Below are positions 18,223-28,501 of a DNA stretch of 64,000 nucleotides, piece after piece. A program made the position numbers and the translations under genes. The first letter of the stretch is position 1, and the number at the start of each line of letters is the position of its first letter. A model generated the notes under the pieces. The model saw only the letters and a program-made list of their open reading frames with translations. It did not search any database and was not told where the DNA came from. The DNA is from Ochrobactrum teleogrylli. GTDB taxonomy: Bacteria; Pseudomonadota; Alphaproteobacteria; Rhizobiales; Rhizobiaceae. The stretch lies in contig NZ_VEWL01000003.1 in NCBI RefSeq assembly GCF_006376685.1, positions 310,001 to 374,000 of the forward strand. Direction: 5' to 3'.

Positions 18223-19224
18223 TCAGTTTGCGAGCTGCGACAGGCGCTGCGGCGCCACTGCACAGATGATGTCGCTCGCCCACTGGCTGAAATCGACAGG
18301 CGAAGACTTGCGCAGGTTTGCGCGTGCTTCGCGGATCATCTGCTGACGGTGCATTTCATCGTCCATGCAGACGGACTTGCCGTCCCAGCAGCGGTTCACG
18401 ATATCGTGGAACAGCGTCTTGTCATTGTAGTTGAAGAACTGCACCGCATGCTTTTCGCTCGGCTGAACCAGCGATGCATAGCGATCACGGCCCAGTTCTT
18501 CGCCCTTGGCCTTCACGTCGGCAACCCACTTGTCGAAGTCGGCCTGATTATAGGCATGCGCCTTGAAGCGCATCTGGGCAAAGCCCTGACCGCTATAATT
18601 GGCGGAAATGCCGTCGAACTCACCTTCATGATTGGCGATGAGATGCAGCTTCGTCTGCATGCTCGGCATGGTGTAGACCATGCTGCCCAGCGCCGGAATG
18701 AAGAAGGAGTTCATGATGTTGCTGGAGGTCAGCTTGAAGTTGACCGGAACATCAACAGGCATGGCCATTTCATTGACGGTGGCAATGCCCTGATCGGGAT
18801 AGATGAAAAGCCATTTCCAGTCGAGCGCAACCACTTCGACATTGATCGGCTTCACGCTGGATTCCAGCGGGCGGTACGGATCGAGCTTATGCGTGCTGAT
18901 CCAGGTGACCGTGCCGAGAACCACGATGATCGCCAGAGGGATGAGCCAGACGCCCAGTTCGATCTTGGTCGAGTGGTGCCAGTCGGGCTGATAATCCGCC
19001 TTTTCATTCGTAGCGCGGTATTTCCAGGCGAAGTACAGCGTCATGAAGATGACAGGCAGCACGACGAGCAACATGAGGCCGGTCGCAAAAAGGATAAGAT
19101 CGCGTTCCGCCACGCCGACCTCTCCCTTGGGAGAGAGAAGAACCTGGTTCTCGCAGCCGGCAAGAAACGCAGTCAGGGCCAGTACGGCGAACGAAGCGAT
19201 CGTCCGAGGGATGCCGAGTTTCAT
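18223..19224 (-). CDS. cyoA: Cytochrome bo3 ubiquinol oxidase subunit II (lipoprotein)
   Basis: A 333-residue protein with a lipoprotein signal and lipobox FLAGC, two membrane helices (LILFATGLMLLVVLPVIFM and GVWLIPLAIIVVLGTVTW) and a periplasmic cupredoxin domain. That domain lacks the Cys-x3-Cys Cu_A site, as expected for a quinol rather than cytochrome c oxidase (sequence around MPSMQTKLHLIANHEG and GQGFAQMRFKAHA). It is the first gene of the cyoABCD operon. I chose ATG 19224 for its GGA-rich upstream sequence and signal-peptide position; 19236 is an alternative. No cyoE or SURF1 gene follows here. Confidence 0.94.
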   Translation of the reverse strand: MKLGIPRTIASFAVLALTAFLAGCENQVLLSPKGEVGVAERDLILFATGLMLLVVLPVIFMTLYFAWKYRATNEKADYQPDWHHSTKIELGVWLIPLAIIVVLGTVTWISTHKLDPYRPLESSVKPINVEVVALDWKWLFIYPDQGIATVNEMAMPVDVPVNFKLTSSNIMNSFFIPALGSMVYTMPSMQTKLHLIANHEGEFDGISANYSGQGFAQMRFKAHAYNQADFDKWVADVKAKGEELGRDRYASLVQPSEKHAVQFFNYNDKTLFHDIVNRCWDGKSVCMDDEMHRQQMIREARANLRKSSPVDFSQWASDIICAVAPQRLSQLAN

Positions 19225-19236
19225 TTGTCTTTCCAT

Positions 19237-19821
19237 CCTGCACCGATGCGATCTGAAAATCTGAAACCCGCTGCCGGGATTATTCCCGGTCAGACGCTTC
19301 AGTTCTTCAGATCGCACCAGAGCGATTTCGTCTCAGTGTGGCTTTGAACTTGAAATCACTTTCAAGCTGCCCGTTAACGTGAACCGCAGGGGTTCGTCAT
19401 GTCGCGAGCGTCAAATCCGGCACGTATGTCGTTTTTCAGTTTTCGGTAAATTCTGAAAATTCCAAACGTACCGTTATAACGAATAGTTCCGTTTGTCACC
19501 TGTCTGGAGAAATTTGTGCTGGATCGTAATGTCGCGGTCAAAAACGCCGCAAACCAGACTCCAATTGGCGGAAATGGCATCTCCGCCAGCGCCTGAACGC
19601 GGGGAATTAGAGCTCCTGTTGCGCTGACGCGGCGGTGACTTAACCCTTTGTCCCCGGTCATGCAAGTACAACCAACGGATAAATGCTGCGATAGCCGCGC
19701 GATCTGGAACCGATAAACAACATTGTGAAGTCGCCGGGCCGCGATTAAGACAATCTAAAAACACACAACCTAAAACCCGCAACGTTTTGGGGCTGGCCGA
19801 CTGAAGTCTGGAAGGAACGCC
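19237..19821. other. Divergent intergenic region between cyoA and the molybdopterin-binding gene
   Basis: About 585 bases with no supported gene. It must contain the cyo promoter on the minus strand. The clearest structural element is the palindrome at 19349-19366. An AT-rich block with CCGTTATAACG lies at about 19470-19480. Confidence 0.55.
19349..19366. promoter_or_regulatory. Palindrome upstream of cyoA, candidate operator
   Basis: CTTGAAA-TCAC-TTTCAAG, a perfect 7-4-7 inverted repeat, 125 bases upstream of the cyoA start. Symmetry and position suggest a dimeric regulator site; the regulator is unknown. Confidence 0.35.
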
Positions 19822-20787
19822 ATGATTTTCGCCGACTTACCGCTCGATGAAGCCGAAGGCGCGGTACTGGCCTATGCGGTAACAGCGGGTGCGCTCACGC
19901 TGCGCAAGGGGACCGTACTCACCCGCGACCATTGCGCGGCCTTGCAGCGGGCTGGCCTCGCAAGCGTTCTGGCGGCTCGTTTCGAGCCCGGCGATATTGG
20001 CGAAGACGAAGCGGCGCAGTCGATCGGGGCCGCCCTCACCTCGCAGACGATCCATACCGGCACGGCGACGACCGGACGCATCAATCTTTTTGCCAGCTTC
20101 GATGGCGTTTTCTGCGTGAATGCTTCAACAATCGATACGGTCAACGTCTATGACGCGCGCATTTCTCTGGCGACAATACGCAATCATATGCGCGTGGAAG
20201 CAGGCCAGATGGTCGCGACGGTCAAGATCATTCCCTTTGCCGTACCAAAAAATATTGTCGATGCCATCTGCCCCCTCCTCCACGGACAACAGGCGATGGA
20301 CGTCAAGGCGTTTCGCCCGCTGCGCATCGGCCTGATCCAGTCGCGACTTCCCTCGATCCGCGAGACCGTGCTCGACAAGACGCGTGAGCTGATGGAAAAG
20401 CGCGTTGCGCGCAATGGCGGCACGCTCATCGTGGAAAAGCGTGTCGCGCATGACACGGAGGCGCTGGCCAGCGCGATTTCGGGCATAAGCATTGGCTGCG
20501 ACATTCTCGTGGTTTTCAGTGCATCGGCGGTTGCCGACGCCACCGACATCGTGCCGCGTTCGATCCTCCAGAGTGGCGGAGAAATTCTGCGCATCGGCAT
20601 GCCGGTCGATCCCGGCAATCTGCTGGTGCTTGGAAGGCGCGACGGCAAATATATCATCGCGGCACCGGGTTCGGCCCGCAGCATGCGGGAAAACAGTCTC
20701 GACTGGGTGCTGGACCGCCTGATGGCAGGCATCGACCTCAATTCGACCGACTTGTCCCGCATGGGCGTGGGCGGGCTTCTGTTATAG
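19822..20787 (+). CDS. Molybdopterin-binding domain protein (MoeA/CinA-like)
   Basis: A 321-residue cytoplasmic protein with ATG 19822 preceded by GGAAGGAA. The second half (residues about 170-310) resembles the MoCF/MogA-type molybdopterin-binding fold: LRIGLIQSRLPSIRETVLDKT, then a Gly/Asp-rich region ISIGCDILVVFSASAVADATD, and GMPVDPGNLLVLGR, APGSARS. The first half (LDEAEGAVLAYAVTAGALTLRKGTVLT) resembles the N-terminal part of MoeA-like proteins. In Rhizobiales such proteins are linked to molybdenum hydroxylases, but no such enzyme is encoded here. The gene ends eight bases before the convergent Dabb gene. Confidence 0.75.
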   Translation: MIFADLPLDEAEGAVLAYAVTAGALTLRKGTVLTRDHCAALQRAGLASVLAARFEPGDIGEDEAAQSIGAALTSQTIHTGTATTGRINLFASFDGVFCVNASTIDTVNVYDARISLATIRNHMRVEAGQMVATVKIIPFAVPKNIVDAICPLLHGQQAMDVKAFRPLRIGLIQSRLPSIRETVLDKTRELMEKRVARNGGTLIVEKRVAHDTEALASAISGISIGCDILVVFSASAVADATDIVPRSILQSGGEILRIGMPVDPGNLLVLGRRDGKYIIAAPGSARSMRENSLDWVLDRLMAGIDLNSTDLSRMGVGGLLL

Positions 20788-20795
20788 GCTAATGG

Positions 20796-21104
20796 TCAGA
20801 TGTCGAAATCGAACACCAGAATGCCGTCGACACCGCCTTCCGCAGCTTCGACGAGAGCCTTACCAACCTTGACGTGTTCGGGATGCGGCAGATAGGCGTC
20901 ACGCGCCGCAGCATCGGAAAAATCCACCACAAAACCGTGGCGAAAGCCTTTTTCCAACCCTTCGGGGCTGTTGTTGGCCCCGGTCGTGACAGAAACTATG
21001 CCGTCGATCTTGCCTTTGAGAGCAACGACCGAAGCAAGTGCCCGCTCGATGGCCGCGCCATCAAGTTCCCGCTTGAATTTGATAAGAACGATGTGGCGTA
21101 TCAT
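20796..21104 (-). CDS. Dabb family (stress-responsive alpha/beta barrel) protein
   Basis: A 102-residue protein beginning MIRHIVLIKFKREL, with the typical Dabb pattern of a central SVTTGANNSPEGLEKGFRHG and a C-terminal AYLPHPEHVKVGKALVE. These dimeric ferredoxin-like barrels occur in stress proteins and in some polyketide cyclases; the substrate cannot be read from sequence. It is convergent with the molybdopterin-binding gene. Confidence in family is good, in role low. Confidence 0.82.
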   Translation of the reverse strand: MIRHIVLIKFKRELDGAAIERALASVVALKGKIDGIVSVTTGANNSPEGLEKGFRHGFVVDFSDAAARDAYLPHPEHVKVGKALVEAAEGGVDGILVFDFDI

Positions 21105-21185
21105 GGAGTATCCGCGGCTTGAAACAATTTAGGTATCTATCCAAGTCGCCTGCCCGGTTGAAAATGGCAACTTTAGTTTTCCGGT

Positions 21186-21223
21186 CGCTTAATCCCAAAA
21201 ATCGTAAATTTCGGGATTAAGCG
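21186..21223. repeat. Long stem-loop between the Dabb gene and dps
   Basis: CGCTTAATCCC (21186-21196) pairs perfectly with GGGATTAAGCG (21213-21223), with a further AAA/TTT pairing in the loop. No T-run follows, so it may be a weak terminator for dps or a mRNA-stabilising hairpin. Confidence 0.6.
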
Positions 21224-21290
21224 AGTCGTTCAGCGCGCACGTGTCTTTATTATATGGCACCCACGCTGGCTTTGAGAAAAAGTTTGCCGC

Positions 21291-21788
21291 TCAATTCTTT
21301 TCCTGCACATGGGCTTCGAGGAACCATAGCGCCTTGTCCAGCGAGCGCGAAGCGGCGGTAAAAATATCCGCCGTGTTGTCGTCGCCCGCCTCGTTCGAAT
21401 CCTTGATCGATTTGCGCAGAAGATTGGCGACATCGCCATAACGCTCGATCAGCGCGCCCAGATGATCGTGAACCGCATAAATATCGGTCGGATAGGGCTT
21501 CAGTTTCGTTTCCTTCACCACAATCTGCGATGTGCCATAGGCTGTGCCGCCAAGCTGCACCGCCCGTTCGGCAATGGTGTCGACGTGATCGTCGAGTTCG
21601 GTGCGGAAACCGTCGAGCATTTCGTGCACTGCGATAAATTGCGGCCCCTTGAGGTTCCAATGCGCCTGCTTGGTGATCAGTGCAAGATCGATGGTCGCAG
21701 CCAGATTTTCGTTCAGAAGCGCGATCATGGACGTCTTGGTGTTGGAAGGAAGATCGTTGCGGGTTGCATGCGTCGACTTATTGGACAT
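21291..21788 (-). CDS. dps: Dps, starvation/oxidative-stress ferritin-like DNA protector
   Basis: A 165-residue ferritin-like protein. The ferroxidase-site residues expected in Dps are visible in [20 protein letters not shown] and [16 protein letters not shown]. Dps forms a 12-subunit shell that oxidises Fe(II) with peroxide and protects DNA. The start at ATG 21788 follows TGAGGATA; an earlier start would give only eight extra residues. The N-terminus ([16 protein letters not shown]) is short and polar. It is divergent from tsaB across about 260 bases, where a peroxide-responsive promoter might lie; I do not see a clear OxyR site. Confidence 0.92.
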   Translation of the reverse strand: MSNKSTHATRNDLPSNTKTSMIALLNENLAATIDLALITKQAHWNLKGPQFIAVHEMLDGFRTELDDHVDTIAERAVQLGGTAYGTSQIVVKETKLKPYPTDIYAVHDHLGALIERYGDVANLLRKSIKDSNEAGDDNTADIFTAASRSLDKALWFLEAHVQEKN

Positions 21789-22048
21789 TTTATCCTCATA
21801 TCCTTTGCACAATCAGGCGCGAGCGATTGGCTGGCTCGCAGCGATTGGGAGAATCGCCAGCGTCGGGGCGGTCGAAGAGAGGCGCAAACGGAATCATCCC
21901 GCACCCGACGAAAAAACGCCTGTCAGCCGATTTTGTTCCGCAGAAAAGATGAAAATGATAAGAAGCGCTGCTCTTTGGCGATGAATTGGTGTCGGCTTCG
22001 GCACGGTTAGACTTGTCGCGGGGCCAATTCTCATTTACCCGGAAGTGC

Positions 22049-22738
22049 ATGAAGATACTCGCCCTCGATACCGCCGCTTCCTATTGCGCCGCCGCCGTCT
22101 ATGACGCTGGCCGCGATGTCGTTCTTGCTCAGATCAGCGAGAATATCGGCAAGGGGCACGCCGAAGTGCTGATGGATTATGTCGGACGCGCGCTGGCCGA
22201 GGCAGGCGTGACGATAAAGGATATCGACCGGGTGGCGGTGAATATCGGCCCCGGTTCTTTCACGGGCGTGCGCATCGGTGTTTCGGCGGCGCGGGGTTTT
22301 GCACTGGCGCTTGGGTCCCCGGCGATTGGCGTCACCGCCTTCGAGGCGCTGGCGGATGAGACAATCACACACATGCCGGGCAAGCCGGTGACGATCCTGC
22401 TCGACGCGCATCGCGGCGAGATTTACGCGCAGACATTCGACGCCAATGGTGCTGCCCTGTCCAAGCCATCGGTCCTGTCGCGGGAGGAAGCGGAAGCTTT
22501 TGCTGGCAATGCGCCCCTCGATACTGTGCTGGCCGGATCGGCAGCAAAGTCGATCAACGAGGCCTTGGGTGACAAGTTTGCGCTTGGCCCCATTGAGCCG
22601 ACGGCCAATATCGCCACTTTCTCCCGCCTGGCAGCCGCGCGCGCGCCCGGTGATGCGCCGAAGCCGCTTTATATGCGCGGGCCAGATGCCAAGCCGCAGG
22701 TCGGGTTTGCATTGCCGCGCAGGCAGGCCGGAGAATAG
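22049..22738 (+). CDS. tsaB: TsaB, tRNA N6-threonylcarbamoyladenosine synthesis subunit
   Basis: A 229-residue ASKHA-fold protein starting MKILALDTAASYCAAAV. The signature NIGPGSFTGVRIGVSAARG (residues about 67-85) is typical of TsaB. With TsaD and TsaE it makes the t6A37 modification in tRNAs that read ANN codons. The start is ATG 22049; the longer frame from 21986 has no ribosome site. It is three bases upstream of rimI, a conserved pairing. The C-terminus ends in RRQAGE. Confidence 0.92.
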   Translation: MKILALDTAASYCAAAVYDAGRDVVLAQISENIGKGHAEVLMDYVGRALAEAGVTIKDIDRVAVNIGPGSFTGVRIGVSAARGFALALGSPAIGVTAFEALADETITHMPGKPVTILLDAHRGEIYAQTFDANGAALSKPSVLSREEAEAFAGNAPLDTVLAGSAAKSINEALGDKFALGPIEPTANIATFSRLAAARAPGDAPKPLYMRGPDAKPQVGFALPRRQAGE

Positions 22739-22741
22739 GCG

Positions 22742-23242
22742 ATGATGGGCTTGCCATTCGGTCGCTTCGGTCGCCGACAGGTTTCGGTGGAAGCGCTCAG
22801 CGCGCAGGACAGCCATGTGATCCAGCGCATTCATGCCGTCGCGTTTCACCATGGCTGGAGCTCGGATGATTTTCGCTCGCTTATCGCGCAGGATACGGTT
22901 TTCGGCTTTGTCGCCCGTGCGGAAGGCAAGCCCAATGACGCCTGCGGTTTCGTTCTGGCGCGGCTGGTTGCCGGAGAGGCGGAAATTCTCACCATCGCGG
23001 TTTCTCGCGATGTGCAGCGGCAGGGTGTCGGTCGCGCGCTGATGGATGCCGTGTTGCGCTATCTCTATCAGGAACGGGCGGAAACGCTGTTTCTCGAAGT
23101 CGATGAAGCCAATGTCGCGGCGCAGGCGCTTTACCGGCGTCTCGGGTTTCAGAAGGTCGGTGATCGCCCGGCTTATTACGAAACCGCCAATGGGCGCTCG
23201 GCAGCGCTCGTTCTGCGCCGCGATCTGAAGAGACCGCAATGA
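22742..23242 (+). CDS. rimI: RimI, ribosomal-protein-alanine N-acetyltransferase
   Basis: A 166-residue GNAT. The acetyl-CoA-binding motif A is VSRDVQRQGVGRALMDA (residues about 90), followed by LFLEVDEANVAAQALYRRLGF, the motif B typical of RimI. It acetylates the N-terminal alanine of ribosomal protein S18. Adjacent ATGs at 22742 and 22745 are both possible starts. It overlaps plsC by four bases (ATGA) and follows tsaB at three bases, so it belongs to one transcription unit. Confidence 0.9.
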   Translation: MMGLPFGRFGRRQVSVEALSAQDSHVIQRIHAVAFHHGWSSDDFRSLIAQDTVFGFVARAEGKPNDACGFVLARLVAGEAEILTIAVSRDVQRQGVGRALMDAVLRYLYQERAETLFLEVDEANVAAQALYRRLGFQKVGDRPAYYETANGRSAALVLRRDLKRPQ

Positions 23243-24042
23243 TTGGCGCGATCCGGGTCTTTCTCGTTCTCGCGGCCATGGTCATGCTGAGCCTGTCGCT
23301 GATCCCGGTTCAATATGTGTTTCTGAAACTCAGGAATGGTTGGAAACGCAGCCTGCCCAATTTTTTCCACCGCGTGATTGCGCGGTTGTTCGGCTTTCGG
23401 GTGCGCACCGTCGGCGAAATGCATCGCGGTCGCCCGTTGTTGCTGGTCGCCAATCATACGTCCTGGAGCGACATTGTTGTCCTGTCCTCGGTCGGGCAGG
23501 TGTCGTTCATCGCCAAGTCAGAAGTGCGCAGCTGGCCGATTTTCGGCATGTTCGCTGTTTTGCAGCGGACCGTTTTTGTCGAGCGCGAGCGGCGCGGCAA
23601 GACCGGCGAACAAACCTCTGAAATCGCCACGCGGATGAGCGAGGGAGATGCCATGGTGCTGTTTCCCGAAGGCACGACCTCCGATGGCAATCGCGTCTTG
23701 CCGTTCAAGACGGCACTTTTCGGTGCAGCCCATGCGGCGATCAGGGAAGCCGGTGTGCCGGAAGTGCTCGTGCAGCCGGTCGCCATCGCCTATACCGGCG
23801 TGCATGGCATGGCCATGGGGCGCTATTTTCGCCCGATTGCATCCTGGCCGGGCGATGTCGAGCTGATGCCGCATCTGAAAGGCATCCTGCGCGAAGGCGC
23901 CATCGATGTTGAAATCCGCTTCGGCGAGCCGATGGTCGTCACGGCAGCCACAGACCGCAAGATGCTGGCCCGCACCATGGAAAGCCGGGTGCGCACACTT
24001 TTGCAAAGCGCACTTCTGGGCCGTGAGATTTCGGAAGAGTAA
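23239..24042 (+). CDS. 1-acyl-sn-glycerol-3-phosphate acyltransferase (PlsC-like)
   Basis: A 267-residue membrane-bound acyltransferase with an N-terminal hydrophobic helix (IRVFLVLAAMVMLSLSLIPV). The catalytic HX4D motif NHTSWSD falls at His73-Asp78, and the second substrate-binding motif is LFPEGTTSDG. Family members acylate lysophosphatidic acid; some alphaproteobacteria use paralogues for ornithine lipids (OlsA), and sequence alone does not separate them. It overlaps the rimI stop by four bases. The stop is followed by a RIME-like repeat. Confidence 0.85.
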   Translation: MIGAIRVFLVLAAMVMLSLSLIPVQYVFLKLRNGWKRSLPNFFHRVIARLFGFRVRTVGEMHRGRPLLLVANHTSWSDIVVLSSVGQVSFIAKSEVRSWPIFGMFAVLQRTVFVERERRGKTGEQTSEIATRMSEGDAMVLFPEGTTSDGNRVLPFKTALFGAAHAAIREAGVPEVLVQPVAIAYTGVHGMAMGRYFRPIASWPGDVELMPHLKGILREGAIDVEIRFGEPMVVTAATDRKMLARTMESRVRTLLQSALLGREISEE

Positions 24043-24045
24043 CCA

Positions 24046-24089
24046 GCATTTTCAGCAAAAGTGCGAAGCGGTTTTGCGTTCGAAAATGC
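24046..24089. repeat. RIME-like palindromic repeat
   Basis: GCATTTTC (24046-24053) / GAAAATGC (24082-24089), with inner GCAAAA/TTTTGC. It lies between plsC and miaB and matches the copies near 32251 and 33150. Confidence 0.65.
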
Positions 24090-24155
24090 GATAGCGAAAA
24101 AGCCGATCAGTTTGTCACCTTCCAAAGCGGCGACAAAAGCTGTAGATAGCCCCGC

Positions 24156-25556
<1,401 letters not shown>

Positions 25557-25674
25557 AGGCATGATACCGTTCAGGCAGATGGTTCGGCGCTTGAGTCTCG
25601 TGCCGATAATCCTGTCGGGCCGATGATCCCGTCGGAACTGTGATTGCAATGCGTGAACTCTTGAGGAGATACGG

Positions 25675-26748
25675 TTGAGCGCCACGGAAAAGCTGAGACC
25701 TGCCAAGCCAACCACTCTAACGCAAAAAAGCCCGACTACCGGGGCCTCGGATATGGCCCATATCGTGCTCACTTTCGAGAACAACCGCCTGGCCAGTGCG
25801 CTTTACGGTCAGTTCGACGAAAATCTGGCACGGATCGAGCAAAAGCTCGGTGTCGATGTTCGCTCCAAGGGCAACCAGCTCTCGATCCGGGGCGAACCGA
25901 CCGCGACCGAACAGGCGCGCCGCACGCTCGATCATCTTTATGAAACCGTGCAGAAAGGCCATGAACTGACGGCATCGGATGTCGATGGCGCCTTGCGCAT
26001 GGCCATTGCCGCTGATGATCAGCTCGACCTGCCGACGATGGAAAACAAGGGCAAGCTGTCAGCTGCCCAGATTTCCACGCGCAAGAAGACGATCTTCGCG
26101 CGCACCCCGACGCAGGACGCCTATATGCGGGCGCTCGACCGTTCCGAACTGGTGTTCGGTGTCGGTCCCGCCGGTACAGGCAAGACCTATCTGGCCGTCG
26201 CTCATGCAGCCATGCTTTTGGAACGTGGTCTGGTGGAGCGGATCATCCTCTCTCGCCCGGCTGTTGAAGCGGGTGAACGCCTGGGCTTTCTGCCGGGTGA
26301 CATGAAGGAAAAGGTCGATCCCTATCTGCGTCCGCTCTATGACGCGCTTTACGACATGATGCCCGCCGAAAAGGTCGAGCGGGCCATCACGGCAGGCGTC
26401 ATCGAAATCGCGCCGCTGGCCTTCATGCGCGGGCGCACGCTGGCCCATTCGGCGGTGATCCTCGATGAGGCGCAGAACACGACATCCATGCAGATGAAAA
26501 TGTTCCTGACCCGCCTTGGTGAAGGATCGCGGATGATCGTGACGGGCGATCCGAGCCAGATCGATCTTCCACCCGGTCAGAAATCCGGGCTTGTCGAAGC
26601 GCTTCGCGTGCTGGACGATGTGGAAAGCGTCATCAAGGTGCGGTTCACCCAAAAAGACGTGGTGCGTCATCCGCTGGTGGCGGCAATCGTCAACGCCTAT
26701 GACCGCGATGCCAAAACGCATGTCCAGCAGCCGGTCCGTCCGGAATAG
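25675..26748 (+). CDS. ybeZ: PhoH-family ATPase (YbeZ)
   Basis: About 357 residues. The start is most likely TTG 25675: TTGAGGAGATACGG places GAGGAG about six bases ahead, and the next Met is 26 residues in. The C-terminal two thirds are a PhoH P-loop ATPase with Walker A GPAGTGKTYLA, Walker B-like VILDEAQNT and a conserved VTGDPSQIDLP. Its usual partner is YbeY, encoded just downstream, and together with the CorC-like protein and Lnt it forms the conserved ybeZ-ybeY-ybeX-lnt cluster. It probably acts in RNA or ribosome maturation; the exact substrate is unsettled in the family. Confidence 0.9.
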   Translation: MSATEKLRPAKPTTLTQKSPTTGASDMAHIVLTFENNRLASALYGQFDENLARIEQKLGVDVRSKGNQLSIRGEPTATEQARRTLDHLYETVQKGHELTASDVDGALRMAIAADDQLDLPTMENKGKLSAAQISTRKKTIFARTPTQDAYMRALDRSELVFGVGPAGTGKTYLAVAHAAMLLERGLVERIILSRPAVEAGERLGFLPGDMKEKVDPYLRPLYDALYDMMPAEKVERAITAGVIEIAPLAFMRGRTLAHSAVILDEAQNTTSMQMKMFLTRLGEGSRMIVTGDPSQIDLPPGQKSGLVEALRVLDDVESVIKVRFTQKDVVRHPLVAAIVNAYDRDAKTHVQQPVRPE

Positions 26749-26876
26749 GTGCCAAGGACTTGTAATTGGTCGTTAGAACTACGATCTAAAAAATGCTGTC
26801 TGCCTTTTTGGGGCAGACGGCTTTCGAACAACTGAAAGGACGAAGCGGCTTGCTGTCCGGGAAGCCGCCGCAGAAC

Positions 26877-27383
26877 GTGTCAGACAACGCGATCCATATC
26901 GATATCACCATTGAAGCTGGCAACTGGCCGGATGAAACAACACTCGAAGGACTTGTCAGAAAGTCTGTCGAGGCGGCATGGGCCAATCTGGGCCTCAAGG
27001 ATGCCGACAGCGAATTGAGTATCGTCTTTACCGACGATGCGTCCATTCAGGAGCTGAACGCCGAATGGCGCGGCAAGGACAAGCCTACCAATGTGTTGTC
27101 GTTTCCCGCGTTTCCGGTCAAGGCCGGGAACCAACCGGGACCGATGCTGGGCGACATTGTCATCGCCCGCGAAACCGTGGAGCGTGAAGCGGTTGAAGAA
27201 GGCAAGCCTCTTGACCATCACCTCTCACACCTTGTCGTGCATGGCTTCCTGCATCTGTTGGGCTATGACCATGAAACCGACGAGGAAGCAGAGGAAATGG
27301 AACGCCGCGAGGTCGAGATTCTTCATGCTATTGCCATCCCGGACCCTTATGCTGTATCCCAAGAGACCATTAACAACGATTGA
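26877..27383 (+). CDS. ybeY: YbeY, endoribonuclease / rRNA maturation factor
   Basis: A 168-residue zinc-dependent RNase with the hallmark [11 protein letters not shown] (H-x3-H-x5-H) near residue 130. It takes part in 16S rRNA 3'-end maturation and ribosome quality control. I chose GTG 26877, giving a product that begins [16 protein letters not shown] and has the length I remember for Brucella YbeY; a frame from 26793 would add 28 residues without a clear ribosome site. It sits in the conserved phoH-ybeY-corC-lnt series, with corC starting three bases after its stop. Confidence 0.9.
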   Translation: MSDNAIHIDITIEAGNWPDETTLEGLVRKSVEAAWANLGLKDADSELSIVFTDDASIQELNAEWRGKDKPTNVLSFPAFPVKAGNQPGPMLGDIVIARETVEREAVEEGKPLDHHLSHLVVHGFLHLLGYDHETDEEAEEMERREVEILHAIAIPDPYAVSQETINND

Positions 27384-27385
27384 CC

Positions 27386-28501
27386 ATGGCTGATCAAACC
27401 TCACAACCTCCGTCCGCGGGCGAGAATCGCAGCGAGACCCAAGACGCCGAAGGGCAAAGTACGCAGCGACCGGTAGCGGTCGAAAAGCGTTCCCTTCTGT
27501 CGAATATTTTCCCTTTCATCCGCTCGCGGCAGCAATCTTCCTTGCGTGAAGATCTGGCCGATGCGTTGTCCAGCACGGCAAGCGAACAGGATTCCGCCTT
27601 CTCGCCCGAAGAAAAGGCGATGCTGCACAATATCCTGCGCCTGCGTGAAATCCGCGTCGAAGACGTGATGATTCCGCGCGCGGATGTCGAGGCCGTGGAA
27701 ATTTCCACGCCGCTTTGGGAAGTGCTGGAACTCTTCGAGGAATCCGGCCATTCCCGTATGCCGGTCTATGCCGAAACGCTGGACGATCCGCGCGGCATGA
27801 TCCATATCCGCGACGTTTTGAATTTCATCACGCGTCAGGCGCGCCAGAAAACGCGCCGCCGCACGACGGCCAAGACGCCTGCTGCGGCGACGCCGCCGAA
27901 ATTCGATATGAGCCGCATTGATCTCACCAAGACGATCGGCGAGCTCAACCTCATGCGCAAGGTGCTGTTCGTGCCGCCGTCGATGATGGCGAGCGGCCTG
28001 ATGGCCCGCATGCAGGCAACCCATATCCAGATGGCGCTGGTCATCGACGAATATGGCGGCACCGATGGTCTCGTCTCGCTGGAAGACATTGTCGAAATGG
28101 TTGTCGGCGATATTGAAGACGAGCATGATGACGAAGAAATCATGATCGCCGAGGAAGCCGATGGCGTGTTCGTCGTCGATGCGCGCGCCGATCTGGACGA
28201 ATTCGCCGCCAAGATTGGCCCGTCCTTCGCGGTGGGCGAACATGGCGAGGATGTCGATACGGTTGGCGGCCTGATCTTCTCCGTATTGGGCCGGATTCCG
28301 GTTCGCGGTGAAGTGGTGCAGGCCGTGCCCGGCTATGAATTCCACGTACTGGAGGTTGATCCGCGCCGCGTGAAGAAGGTGCGCATCGTGCCGCTTTCCG
28401 CCGCTGACCGCCGCAGGCAACAGCGTGCCGTTGTTACCACCAAGCCTGAAGAGCAGTCTCCGGCTACCGCCGAAGACACTGAAACCTTCAAAGAGGCCTG
28501 A
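27386..28501 (+). CDS. CorC/YbeX-like CBS-pair protein (hemolysin C family)
   Basis: A 371-residue cytoplasmic protein with two CBS domains (the first around VEDVMIPRADVEAVEIS, the second around MRKVLFVPPSMMASGLMARM), then EYGGTDGLVSLEDIVEMVVGD, and a CorC_HlyC domain (TVGGLIFSVLGRIP). No DUF21 membrane region is present, so it is of the CorC/YbeX type. Members are linked to magnesium/cobalt efflux, and YbeX has been connected to ribosome maturation. An insert rich in Lys, Thr and Ala (KTRRRTTAKTPAAATPP) separates the CBS domains. ATG 27386 was chosen over an overlapping TTG; it overlaps lnt by one base. Confidence 0.88.
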   Translation: MADQTSQPPSAGENRSETQDAEGQSTQRPVAVEKRSLLSNIFPFIRSRQQSSLREDLADALSSTASEQDSAFSPEEKAMLHNILRLREIRVEDVMIPRADVEAVEISTPLWEVLELFEESGHSRMPVYAETLDDPRGMIHIRDVLNFITRQARQKTRRRTTAKTPAAATPPKFDMSRIDLTKTIGELNLMRKVLFVPPSMMASGLMARMQATHIQMALVIDEYGGTDGLVSLEDIVEMVVGDIEDEHDDEEIMIAEEADGVFVVDARADLDEFAAKIGPSFAVGEHGEDVDTVGGLIFSVLGRIPVRGEVVQAVPGYEFHVLEVDPRRVKKVRIVPLSAADRRRQQRAVVTTKPEEQSPATAEDTETFKEA

